From NCBI GenBank assembly GCA_013373375.1, contig JABXHY010000009.1:62001-126000 (forward strand): a stretch of DNA of 64,000 bases, in the 5' to 3' direction. The translations under genes were made by a program, and so were the position numbers. Source of the stretch: Gammaproteobacteria bacterium (lineage in GTDB: Bacteria; Pseudomonadota; Gammaproteobacteria; Enterobacterales; Kangiellaceae). A model generated the notes under the pieces. It was given only the letters and a program-made list of their open reading frames with translations. It had not been told where the DNA came from and made no database searches. This document shows, in pieces, positions 46,260 through 54,490 of this stretch; the stretch's first letter is position 1; every line of letters starts with the position of its first letter.

Positions 46260-47989
46260 GTGCCTGCTCCTGTAGAGGATATTTTAGATTGTCGTTGATG
46301 AGCCACCAACTGTTCCATGGTCTGCTCGGTTGACTGTCGAGTTGACAAAACTTCCCACTCACCCGAAACCAGCCGCTCAGCTAAATACCGAGTCGGCCAC
46401 TGACCAACTCGAACACCGCGTTTATTCACAAAAACTAATAATTGATTTCTAAGTTTTACCACAAACTGAACCATACTGCTTTCTGATGTATGATCAATAA
46501 AGGTCGCTCCGGGAATTAACTTATCAAAAAAAGCTTCTGTTTCTTTAACTTTTTGCTCAAACGCGATCGACTCTTCCCGCTCGATTGCTCGCTGCTTTGC
46601 TTCTCTTTGTTGCACTTTGACAGCCATTCGTTGCTGCTTAGATTGTTCCAGTCGACTCAGCAACAATCGTTTCACATTTGCTTTATTTTTAGACTCTTCT
46701 TCTTTTTCAATGTGTTCTATTTGCTGCTTCAATTGTAATTCAAAAGACTCAATGGTTTGTTCGTAACGCTGGGCAAGGCTTAATTTGGAAAGCTTGCCAG
46801 AGTTAGTTAACTGCTCAACTTCTTCGAAAGTTAAACTCGCAACTCGCGCACCCGAATAATTACACAACAATAGAAAACCGTAGTTTAAATTTCGTTCTGC
46901 AACACGACAAAAATATTCTGACGTATGAGAGTTGTATTCTCGCAATAAAAACCAGTCTCGTACTCTTATCTGTTTAATTGCAGCAGGAACCTCTAGCGCC
47001 GTTGTAATTTCTCTTGGTGGTTTTGCTAACCCAACATTTTCACCTTCGGGCGTCGAACCTTCTAATATTGTAATATGATGAATTTCAAGTTGCTCAAAAA
47101 AAGCCTCTAGCTCTTGTTCGTTAACAATAATCTGATTGAGTAAATCACGAATATTAGTTCGCAATGGGGTAATTTTTGTTGCAAACAGCTGTTGAACCTC
47201 AGCGGCTTCCGTTATTTTCATGACATCCATCAACTGAGCAAGCAATTCAACACCTTTTTGCTCTAATTCGGAGTCCTTGCCATGCTTGAGTACCACCAAG
47301 TGAAAATAGCGATGCCAATAATCCTGAACAAAACGAAATAGCCAGGCGGGAACCGAGTGGCCATACATAGCTTTTTCAATCAGGAAAGTCGCTCTATCGC
47401 TTGCGGAGGCGTTATTAAAGGCCTGAATTTCAAACTGACACACTCGCTCTTCAAATGTTTTCACCTGTTTTTGAAATTCATTAAAATCGAATAAGCACAT
47501 TTTCCAGACTTTTTCGATTAACTGGGAACTGGGCGTTTTGCTCTTTATTGCTTTGAAATGTTGAGAAAATTTATCGAGGACTTTATCGAGCGTTCGCCCA
47601 CCATGATGATCATACGGCCCTAGAATCTTGGTCAGAAAACTTAACAAAGGATCAAACTCGTTGTGGTATTCATTATTCGCCAATTGATGCATCCAAATCC
47701 ATTTAAAGCACTCAACCACATCGTCCGCCCAGTTGATGTGTTTGTCTTGTAATCGCTCGATCGGCCACAATAACTCAAAAAATGAATCCATAGCAGCTGA
47801 GCAAACCTGAATGACAGAAGCAGCTACTGGCTCCGTTTCCTGAGTCTCAGTTTGGCTATTACTCGTTCCGTTAGCAGCACTTAATGCCTCTAATAGCTGT
47901 GCTCTCGGTTCAGAGTCGCCATCAGTTTTGGAAACTGCCTTTGCCAAATATTGTTCTAATAGAAAGTCGAGTTGCTGTATCGAAACCAT
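46256..47989 (-). CDS. DUF1631-like protein, translationally coupled to a PilZ protein
   Basis: The 577-residue protein is mostly helical and lacks membrane segments. The region VPAWLFRFVQDYWHRYFHLVVLKHG, followed by a stretch with ITPLRTNIRDLLNQI, resembles the core of DUF1631 proteins, which are common in gamma- and betaproteobacteria and of unknown role. The C-terminal third has a long charged coiled coil (EQIEHIEKEEESKNKANVKRL and REAKQRAIEREES) and then an ordered domain around the FIDHTSESSMVQFVVKLRNQLLVFVNKRGVRVGQWP motif (shown in part). It overlaps the PilZ gene by four bases (ATGA type). Some DUF1631 members themselves end in PilZ-like folds, so the pair may reflect a split version. 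Confidence 0.6.
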   Translation of the reverse strand: MVSIQQLDFLLEQYLAKAVSKTDGDSEPRAQLLEALSAANGTSNSQTETQETEPVAASVIQVCSAAMDSFFELLWPIERLQDKHINWADDVVECFKWIWMHQLANNEYHNEFDPLLSFLTKILGPYDHHGGRTLDKVLDKFSQHFKAIKSKTPSSQLIEKVWKMCLFDFNEFQKQVKTFEERVCQFEIQAFNNASASDRATFLIEKAMYGHSVPAWLFRFVQDYWHRYFHLVVLKHGKDSELEQKGVELLAQLMDVMKITEAAEVQQLFATKITPLRTNIRDLLNQIIVNEQELEAFFEQLEIHHITILEGSTPEGENVGLAKPPREITTALEVPAAIKQIRVRDWFLLREYNSHTSEYFCRVAERNLNYGFLLLCNYSGARVASLTFEEVEQLTNSGKLSKLSLAQRYEQTIESFELQLKQQIEHIEKEEESKNKANVKRLLLSRLEQSKQQRMAVKVQQREAKQRAIEREESIAFEQKVKETEAFFDKLIPGATFIDHTSESSMVQFVVKLRNQLLVFVNKRGVRVGQWPTRYLAERLVSGEWEVLSTRQSTEQTMEQLVAHQRQSKISSTGAGT

Positions 47990-48270
47990 GTAATTCGCGA
48001 AGATGCGTTATTAGAATAAAAAGTATAGTCACTAAAAATAGATTTATCGCACCTAGTAATTATACAAGGCACAAGAATCATGGTAGATTCGTTTGTAAAT
48101 CATAGAGTTACTTGGTGATTTTTCACCGACAACTGCGATTTTTCATCTCACCCTGTGAATAAGCTCACAAGTCTGTAAGAAATTGCCTACAAAAATTAGA
48201 AAACCTGGCTTACGTGGTCAAAACTTCTCCTGTACTAAAATTAACCACATTAAAACAGCGAGGAAGTATC

Positions 48271-48459
48271 ATGAACAATCATCAGTGGGTAACGTTTACT
48301 AAAGGTCGGATTCACGTAACAGGATGTGCAAGTTGCGGACAGGTTTTACTGCCTACAAACGAACATACCCAATGTTTGAAAGTTCCGAAAGAAGACAACA
48401 CATTACTCAATCGTGGATTTAGAATTTCCGGTTCAGCAATGAAACGAAAAGTCGCTTAG
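48271..48459 (+). CDS. Small CxxC protein, 62 aa, unknown function
   Basis: I place the start at the ATG at 48271, with GAGGAAG eight bases upstream, rather than at a GTG 57 bases earlier. The 62-residue product contains a single GCASCGQVLLP motif and a third cysteine 15 residues later (TQCLKV), then a basic tail (SAMKRKVA). That could hold a zinc or act in redox chemistry, but the family is unknown. It is monocistronic. A structured RNA stretch and a strong terminator follow its stop. Confidence 0.7.
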   Translation: MNNHQWVTFTKGRIHVTGCASCGQVLLPTNEHTQCLKVPKEDNTLLNRGFRISGSAMKRKVA

Positions 48460-48498
48460 CCGATCTAATCCAGATGAGCTGAGAAGCAGATCATCAAG

Positions 48499-48609
48499 AT
48501 TAATTGGTTTGCATAGAGTTCGATTGATAAGACAACTCTCACTTAGCATGCAACGATAAATCAACCAATTAATTCTAAATACAAAAAAGGGGCGCTAGCG
48601 CCCCTTTTT
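48499..48609 (+). ncRNA. Candidate structured RNA / 3' UTR element ending in a strong terminator
   Basis: Three nested pairings lie between the small CxxC gene and its terminator. Bases 48499-48509 (ATTAATTGGTT) pair with 48563-48573 (AACCAATTAAT). Bases 48510-48514 (TGCAT) pair with 48548-48552, and 48515-48520 (AGAGTT) pair with 48534-48539. The 11+5+6 bp stack with bulges is unlikely by chance, and the terminator at 48584-48609 ends the transcript. It could be a stable 3' UTR or a processed small RNA; no known RNA family was recognised. Confidence 0.5.
48584..48609. terminator. Perfectly palindromic bidirectional terminator
   Basis: AAAAAGGGGCGC followed by its perfect complement GCGCCCCTTTTT (with TA at the centre) forms a GC-rich stem with A and T runs on both sides, so it can stop transcription in both directions. 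It separates the plus-strand CxxC gene from the minus-strand nuclease gene. Confidence 0.9.
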
Positions 48610-48693
48610 ATTTACTACAAACTGGCTCCAAGCAATTCAATTGACACTCCTGTGCATTTAAATCACTAGTGAGCATTTGATCGACAATCTCAA

Positions 48694-51600
48694 TTATTCA
48701 AAAATCCAAGAGAATAAGCCGATCAACCAACCAATAAAGCCGCCACTTCCATTTGAAAAAACACTGACATAAACCGACTCACTAGAAGTCGACTCATTAC
48801 CAGAAGTATCTACTGCGGTAACAACATACTCATAAGTTCTCCACCAACTAGGAAGTCGAGTATCAAATGAAGTGGTTAGCAGTAACTCATTATTGATTTT
48901 CACTAGGTCTCCTGATCGAAGATCACGTCGATAGACATTGTAACCAGCAAGATCACTTTCACTGTTTGCATCCCAGTTAAGAGATACGTCTCGACGGTAA
49001 TTGTCAGCGGTTAACCCAACAGGAGCTAAAGGTGCTTCAGAATCTACGGCATCGTTTGTCGTTGCACTAACGACCAGGCTTGCAACTGACTCATTACCAG
49101 CTAGGTCAACTGCCGTAATGTAGTAACTATATGAAGTCGATGCAGCAACACTTGTATCGGTGAAATTGTTGGTTAGCGTTAAATCCGTTTGCACCAATCT
49201 AAAACTGGCGCCGCCATCATCACTTCGATAAACACGATAGCCATCTAGATCACTTTCTAAATTAGCACTCCAATTCAACTCAACTTGCAACTCTCCACCA
49301 AGCGCGACTAAATCAACTGGTGCTGAAGGTGCCGTTGTATCTTCTATACCGTCGGTAACACCAAAAGCGGTCTCTGAAGCAACCGACTCATTATTCGCTG
49401 AATCCACAGCGGTAACGTAGAAATAGTAGGTAGTGTCAGCTACTAATCCGGTCGCAACATAATCTGATGATGTAACCAGCTCAGCATTTATAAGCGAAAA
49501 TGATGTGCCATCTTCACTTTGATAAACTCGGTAACCGGCAAGGTCAGACTCAGTGTTTGCATTCCAGCTTAGCGAAACTTGCTCGTCTCCACCAACAGCA
49601 TTTAAATTGAGCGGAGCAGCAGGCGCAATTGTGTCGGAATCACTAACAAATGATTGACCGTTGTTAACCGCAGAGAAAGTCGCGTCCAAAGGAAACTGCC
49701 ATATGAAGTCGCTGTATTTGTTCCCACTGCCACCAAGCTGTAATGATTGTCCGGCAGGCGTCGAAGAATTTTCAGATACTTCGATATCATTCGACGTCAT
49801 TCCAGCGGCAGGTCCATCAACCGCAGTAAAACTACCCTCGTAACTTAAAAACTGAACGACTTCTCCTGTGTTGCTAATTAATGCAATACCATCCGGTGAA
49901 CCGTTTTGAATACCCCTAACATAAAACCCTTGGGTACCGAAGCCATTTTGCAAATCACTTATTACACCTGTTAAATTAATGGTGTTGTAAAGTGTGCCGT
50001 TGCTGCCGTTATAAAGTGCGACCTGAGTGCCTTGTAAATCAAAACCTGCAGGACCTGCAATTTCAAAAAACTCTTCAACATCAGTGCTTGCATTATCGTA
50101 GTGAATCTCATTGATCCAAAGTTCACCTTCAACCGGAGTTGGAGCATCTAGAGTGGTTACATTCAACGCTTCCGATTGTGTGGATTCGTTACCCGACAAA
50201 TCAATCGCGCTTACTCTTAAAAAGTAGTTAGTTGCAGGGTTAAGCCCCATCACTAAATAAGCGACTGTTGTTTCCAGTTCAGTATTTACTTGAGTGAAAT
50301 TAGTTCCGTCTGAGCTTAGGAAAATATTATACCCAGCCAAATCAGATTCAGTGTTCGCTTGCCAGCTTAAATCGATTTCGTTCGCCGTTGCAGTCGCAGT
50401 TAACCCGTTGGGGATAGCTGGAGGTGTCGTATCGGTCGAGCCAGAAAACGATTGCGCATTGTTAATATTGCCAGCGGTATTGATGGAAGGAGCTTGCCAA
50501 CTGAAGTCTGAATATTGAACACCACTACCTGACAGCTGTAATGAAAATCCGGTTGGCGTCGATGATGACTCAGCAACACCTATATCAATTGAAGTCTGTC
50601 CACTTGCAACGCCATCGTTCGCGGTGAAACTACCTTCATAACTCAAAAACTGAACAACCGCTCCCGAATTATCCACCAAAGCGATTCCATCAGGTGCGCC
50701 GTTTTGAATGGAAGGAATATCAAACCAAAGGGTTCCAAATCCATTTTGCTGATCAGCGAATACACCATTCAAATCAATGGTGTTATAAGCTGTACCACCG
50801 TTACCGTTGTACAACACAATTTGCCAACCACTAATCGAAGTGCCAGCACTACCCGCAAGTTCGATACCTTCGCCGACATCCGTGCTCTCGTTATCATAAT
50901 GAATTTCATTAACCCAAACACCACCGGTCACAACTGGAGCATCATTTGTGATGATGTTAATCGTTGTACTCGGCGCAGACTCATTATTATAAATATCGAT
51001 TGCCGTAACTTGATAAACATAAGATGTCGCAGGAGTTAAATTAGTGTCGGTAAATTCCGGGCCTGCCAAGTAAACGCCTGTCACTTTCGCAAATGAAGCG
51101 CCGCCATTGTCGCTTCGATATACATGATATCCAGCAAGATCAGATTCAGTATTCGCATTCCATGACAATTGCGCTGATAGATCACCACCCACTCCTGTCA
51201 ATCCTGTTGGCGCCGAAGGCGGAGTCGTATCTCCTGAGCCACCACCAATTGCCGAGCAATCATTTTCAAATACACAAGTTACGTAATCAGGATTGTCGAT
51301 AAATGGATTGCGATTTCCCTGATAACTAAATACTACGTCGTTACGTCGACGCTCATCTGCATCAACAGGATCATCTTTGTGCCATTGTAAAATTACCGAT
51401 AAAAGTCCCATGTAAGCGACTGATTCATTACTTCCTGTGCTTGAGGCAGCAATCAAAGCTCGGTCATCGGTTAGTCTTAAATCAGGTTCTTGAACTCCTG
51501 TAATACTGTGCAAACCGCCTTCATAACGAACCGCCATGTAGAACATTGCGCGCGCGACATCACCTCGACGTCCCGACCAAGTTTCCCACTTTCCATCAGT

Positions 51601-52137
51601 GAACTGTCCTTCGGTCCAATTAGACTGAGTACTCGTACCACCTTTACCATTGTTAAACTCTGTAGGACGTTCAGAACAGTTTATTGAGCAGTTATCGTAA
51701 GGTTTATTTCCTCGACTCGAATTGTAACTGCTGTCAGAAATAAATAGCTGATGGGCATCGGTATAGGGATAGTTCGAAGAGCCATCGTTAGGGAAACCAT
51801 AAGACTTTGGCCAACTGTGTTCACGGTTGTAGAAATTATTACCACCGCCAGCTTTTGAATAACTGGCATTCTTATAAATGTCCAATACGTTTTGCGAATT
51901 GTTTGGATCTTGATCAGCCGACTCCAATATATCCCAAGTGTCGGTTGAACTTGAGGTGTATGGATAGCGCGTATGATCGTCAATAATTTCATGCAATGAC
52001 TGTCGAAGCGCCAGAGGGCTAGACGTATCAACATTGTCATAATAGCCATTTGGTGTTGCCGAAAAACCAATACTCGGCAACGTTAAACTTAAGCACAATA
52101 AATAAACAAGTGCTTTGTGAATGATCTGATAATTCAT
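48694..52137 (-). CDS. Secreted endonuclease I with lamin-tail and fibronectin type III domains
   Basis: This 1147-residue protein has a signal peptide (about residues 8-27, VYLLCLSLTLPSIGFSA). Residues about 30-300 form an endonuclease I (Bsn/EndA-type) domain with the catalytic REHSWPKSYGFP segment and DAHQLF...RGNKPY. Then comes an FN3 domain (about 305-395), a lamin-tail domain (about 400-560; VWVNEIHYDNESTDV), a second FN3 and a second lamin-tail domain (about 665-820; LWINEIHYDNASTDV), and three more FN3 domains. The C-terminus (GSGGFIGWLIGLFSWIFE) resembles a sorting tail of the GlyGly-CTERM kind but lacks the basic end. It should degrade extracellular DNA and RNA for phosphate or biofilm turnover. 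The two FN3-lamin-tail units are an internal duplication. Confidence 0.9.
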   Translation of the reverse strand: MNYQIIHKALVYLLCLSLTLPSIGFSATPNGYYDNVDTSSPLALRQSLHEIIDDHTRYPYTSSSTDTWDILESADQDPNNSQNVLDIYKNASYSKAGGGNNFYNREHSWPKSYGFPNDGSSNYPYTDAHQLFISDSSYNSSRGNKPYDNCSINCSERPTEFNNGKGGTSTQSNWTEGQFTDGKWETWSGRRGDVARAMFYMAVRYEGGLHSITGVQEPDLRLTDDRALIAASSTGSNESVAYMGLLSVILQWHKDDPVDADERRRNDVVFSYQGNRNPFIDNPDYVTCVFENDCSAIGGGSGDTTPPSAPTGLTGVGGDLSAQLSWNANTESDLAGYHVYRSDNGGASFAKVTGVYLAGPEFTDTNLTPATSYVYQVTAIDIYNNESAPSTTINIITNDAPVVTGGVWVNEIHYDNESTDVGEGIELAGSAGTSISGWQIVLYNGNGGTAYNTIDLNGVFADQQNGFGTLWFDIPSIQNGAPDGIALVDNSGAVVQFLSYEGSFTANDGVASGQTSIDIGVAESSSTPTGFSLQLSGSGVQYSDFSWQAPSINTAGNINNAQSFSGSTDTTPPAIPNGLTATATANEIDLSWQANTESDLAGYNIFLSSDGTNFTQVNTELETTVAYLVMGLNPATNYFLRVSAIDLSGNESTQSEALNVTTLDAPTPVEGELWINEIHYDNASTDVEEFFEIAGPAGFDLQGTQVALYNGSNGTLYNTINLTGVISDLQNGFGTQGFYVRGIQNGSPDGIALISNTGEVVQFLSYEGSFTAVDGPAAGMTSNDIEVSENSSTPAGQSLQLGGSGNKYSDFIWQFPLDATFSAVNNGQSFVSDSDTIAPAAPLNLNAVGGDEQVSLSWNANTESDLAGYRVYQSEDGTSFSLINAELVTSSDYVATGLVADTTYYFYVTAVDSANNESVASETAFGVTDGIEDTTAPSAPVDLVALGGELQVELNWSANLESDLDGYRVYRSDDGGASFRLVQTDLTLTNNFTDTSVAASTSYSYYITAVDLAGNESVASLVVSATTNDAVDSEAPLAPVGLTADNYRRDVSLNWDANSESDLAGYNVYRRDLRSGDLVKINNELLLTTSFDTRLPSWWRTYEYVVTAVDTSGNESTSSESVYVSVFSNGSGGFIGWLIGLFSWIFE

Positions 52138-53054
52138 ACAAATTCCTATCTGAAATAAAAATATTTAATTAATTATTGATTTTTGTCGTGCGGGATACTA
52201 CGCAAGTTTTATGACAGCTGGATTATTCAACATAACTTTCAAAAATAATTATTTTTTTTGAAATATTTTCGACTTAAAAACGTCATAGTTAACACTTTTA
52301 AAACAAAAAACTCTTTAATTGGTTAAATAAAAAGCATTTATTGATTGTCGAGATTTTTTATTTTGACACCATTTTATTTTTTTCCCTTTAACTAATAAAA
52401 AATTAAATATTATCGCTAAGAAAGAAAAAGTTATTGCAAGGAGGTATTGTTGAATAATATTTATTCAGGAACTTAAAAAGAATGACAATAAGTTTGGTTT
52501 GCAGAAATCCAATTTGATTAAAAACTATTTTAACATCAAAAAACATTTTGATGATTAATTGTTCAATCTTAAAGTATTGTTAAATTAAAAAGTTCAACTC
52601 AACAACTATCTGTATAAGTAGTTTTTTTAGCCGTTAGTATTAGAGTCAAGGGAAAAAATTCCTTTTAAAATCGATTTTGACTCTCATAGATAAAAGGCGA
52701 GTTGAAATGCAAAGTTTATTTACTTCGGTGGGGTTAGATGTTTTCGTTTAACTAATCACTTTCTTTAACTTATTTATTTTATCAGTTTCAAAATCTTGGA
52801 ACCCTACGATCAATAGAGCATCAAACTATATCAATCAAGAGTCATTTATAAGTCAATAAGCAGGACTATTCTTTTACTCTGGCCAGTTTGCTAAAAACAA
52901 ATATGCATCATTGACTCAAGCTTAGGTGAACTTACAAATAGGTGATCTTACAAACAGATGATCTTAAAAACAGATGACCTTACAAATACCCGCCTAGTTT
53001 GACACAACAAAAAATAAGGGTTAGCAGAAAAATCTATCATTCATAAGGAAACGT
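52138..53054. other. Long AT-rich intergenic region upstream of nuclease and greB genes
   Basis: About 917 bases with no supported gene. The first 450 bases are rich in A/T runs (for example 52240-52420), consistent with a bent or highly open promoter region for the nuclease gene. Four 16-bp repeats are at 52931-52994. No tRNA, rRNA or mobile-element sequence was recognised. The nuclease promoter must lie near 52150-52300 but was not pinned down. Confidence 0.5.
52931..52994. repeat. Four 16-bp tandem repeats
   Basis: Units start at 52931, 52947, 52963 and 52979 with the core CTTACAAACAGATGAT. Units 1 to 3 differ by one to four bases and unit 4 keeps only the first half. They lie about 95-160 bp upstream of greB, in the plus-strand leader or promoter area. 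They could be a slippage product or an operator array; the spacing is not one helical turn. Confidence 0.85.
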
Positions 53055-53082
53055 TTGTAACATCTTCTTTTTTTTGTATGAT
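53055..53082 (+). promoter_or_regulatory. Probable promoter for greB (leaderless candidate)
   Basis: TTGTAA (53055-53060) and TATGAT (53077-53082) are 16 bases apart. The end of the -10 is only six bases from the ATG of greB at 53089. A normal transcription start would fall at or within a base or two of that ATG, and no ribosome-binding site precedes it. Confidence 0.5.
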
Positions 53083-53088
53083 ACGTCA

Positions 53089-53559
53089 ATGAAACGCAGT
53101 AACTTAATTACGCCCGAAGGCGCAACTCGCCTTCGCAATGAATTAGCCGACCTTTGGAAAAATAAACGCCCCGAAGTCACTCGAGCAATTACAGCTGCAG
53201 CAGCAGAAGGTGATCGTTCAGAAAACGCCGAATATATTTATCGAAAAAAGCAACTAAGAGAAATGGATCGCCGAATTCGCTACTTGCAAAAACGAACCAG
53301 TGATATGCAAGTAGTTGAACATAAGCCAAGCGATAAGTCTCGAGTGTTCTTTTCTGCATGGGTTGAGCTCGAAGATGAGCAATCGAACGTATTAACTTAT
53401 AGACTGGTGGGATCGGATGAGTTCGACGTTAAAGAAGACTATATAAGTATCGACTCACCTCTAGCTCGCTCGTTAATAAAAAAGCAAGTGGACGATGAAG
53501 TCGTCGTTAAAACGCCTTCAGGCAGTCGAGTTTATTATATAAATAAAATTTGGTATTGA
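53089..53559 (+). CDS. greB: Transcription elongation factor GreB
   Basis: The 156-residue protein rescues stalled RNA polymerase by stimulating cleavage of backtracked RNA. The ATG at 53089 (MKRSNLITPEG) aligns with the E. coli GreB start; a TTG five codons earlier is a less likely start. The coiled-coil tip carries AAAEGDRSENAEY with its acidic pair, and the C-terminal domain has DYISIDSPLARSLIKK, which is typical of GreB. The gene is followed by the mipA-like gene with two bases between the stop and the chosen GTG start, so the two are co-transcribed. Confidence 0.95.
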   Translation: MKRSNLITPEGATRLRNELADLWKNKRPEVTRAITAAAAEGDRSENAEYIYRKKQLREMDRRIRYLQKRTSDMQVVEHKPSDKSRVFFSAWVELEDEQSNVLTYRLVGSDEFDVKEDYISIDSPLARSLIKKQVDDEVVVKTPSGSRVYYINKIWY

Positions 53560-53561
53560 TT

Positions 53562-54392
53562 GTGTCTAAAAATAATAGTTTATATCGCGTTATATCTTTA
53601 GTTTCCTGCTGTCTCTTTTCAAGTTTGGGTTATTCAGAGCTGGACGATGAAGAAGAATACATCGAAATTGGCGCAGGCTTATCAACCTTCAATGTTCCAC
53701 ACTATGCCGGCAGTGACGAATATGAAACATACGCAGTTCCCTTTCCTTATTTTGTTTACCAAACCAAAAAAGTTTCTTTGAATAGAGAAGGTTTAAGACG
53801 ACATTTGTTTTATAGCAAAACCTGGGATATAGACGTCAGCCTTGCGGGCCGATTACCCGTTAGAGACGATAATAAAGCTCGAGCCGGTATGCCAGAACTC
53901 GATTGGGTCATTATGGCCGGCCCGTCGATCAACTACAAAGTCATTAATGATGACAAGCAACGATTAAAGTTTAGCCTACCAATTCATGGAGCGATCGCAA
54001 CAGATTTTACTCAAGCAACCAGTGTCGGCTGGGAGTTCGCACCAGGATTCCGTTGGGACACCTTATGGCAAGTTGATGATACAGTTTGGCGGACTAACTT
54101 TAATGCCAATATTTTTTACAGCACCAAGAAATTTAATCGCTACTATTACGATGTGCCAAATGCCTTCGCAACTCCCGAACGATCGAGTTATACCGCTGAA
54201 TCAGGCAACTCAGGCTACCAAGTTACATTCGGACTCACGCGGCGTAAAGGTGATATCTGGATGGGCGGCTTTGTTCGATACCGGAGTGTTGCTGATGCCG
54301 TGTTTGTAGACAGTCCGTTGGTCAAAGCAAACGACAACGTATATGTTGGATTTGCATTTGCCTATGTTCTTAATCGCGAGTCGATCGACTAA
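53562..54392 (+). CDS. MipA/OmpV family outer-membrane protein
   Basis: I start it at the GTG at 53562, two bases after the greB stop, which gives 276 residues. The N-terminal hydrophobic segment (about residues 10-25, VISLVSCCLFSSLGYSE) is a signal peptide. Beyond it, IEIGAGLSTFNVPHYAGSDEY and the repeated aromatic-ended beta strands mark it as MipA/OmpV, a beta-barrel scaffold first found associated with murein-synthesising enzymes. Its coupling to greB is unusual and may only reflect position. Confidence 0.85.
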   Translation: MSKNNSLYRVISLVSCCLFSSLGYSELDDEEEYIEIGAGLSTFNVPHYAGSDEYETYAVPFPYFVYQTKKVSLNREGLRRHLFYSKTWDIDVSLAGRLPVRDDNKARAGMPELDWVIMAGPSINYKVINDDKQRLKFSLPIHGAIATDFTQATSVGWEFAPGFRWDTLWQVDDTVWRTNFNANIFYSTKKFNRYYYDVPNAFATPERSSYTAESGNSGYQVTFGLTRRKGDIWMGGFVRYRSVADAVFVDSPLVKANDNVYVGFAFAYVLNRESID

Positions 54393-54412
54393 GTCTTTAT
54401 CTAAAAGCGTAT

Positions 54413-54450
54413 GGAAATAACTTTAAAGTCCTTGAGCTAAAGTTATTTCC
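54413..54450. terminator. Hairpin terminator between convergent mipA and glnS
   Basis: A perfect 13-bp stem (GGAAATAACTTTA paired with TAAAGTTATTTCC) with a 12-base loop lies between two converging genes. A TTTGC follows on the plus strand. It probably stops transcription from both sides, though the stem is AU-rich. Confidence 0.65.
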
Positions 54451-54490
54451 TTTGCATAGAAAACTTTATTAAAGAATCAAACTTCAATAT

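Noticed and set aside
48214-48270. GTG start for the small CxxC gene giving 81 residues
   Set aside because: The ATG at 48271 has a much better ribosome-binding site (GAGGAAG), and the extra 19 residues show no pattern.
52931-52994. Possible CRISPR array (16-bp tandem repeats)
   Set aside because: The repeats are contiguous with no unique spacers and no cas genes are nearby, so this is a plain tandem repeat.
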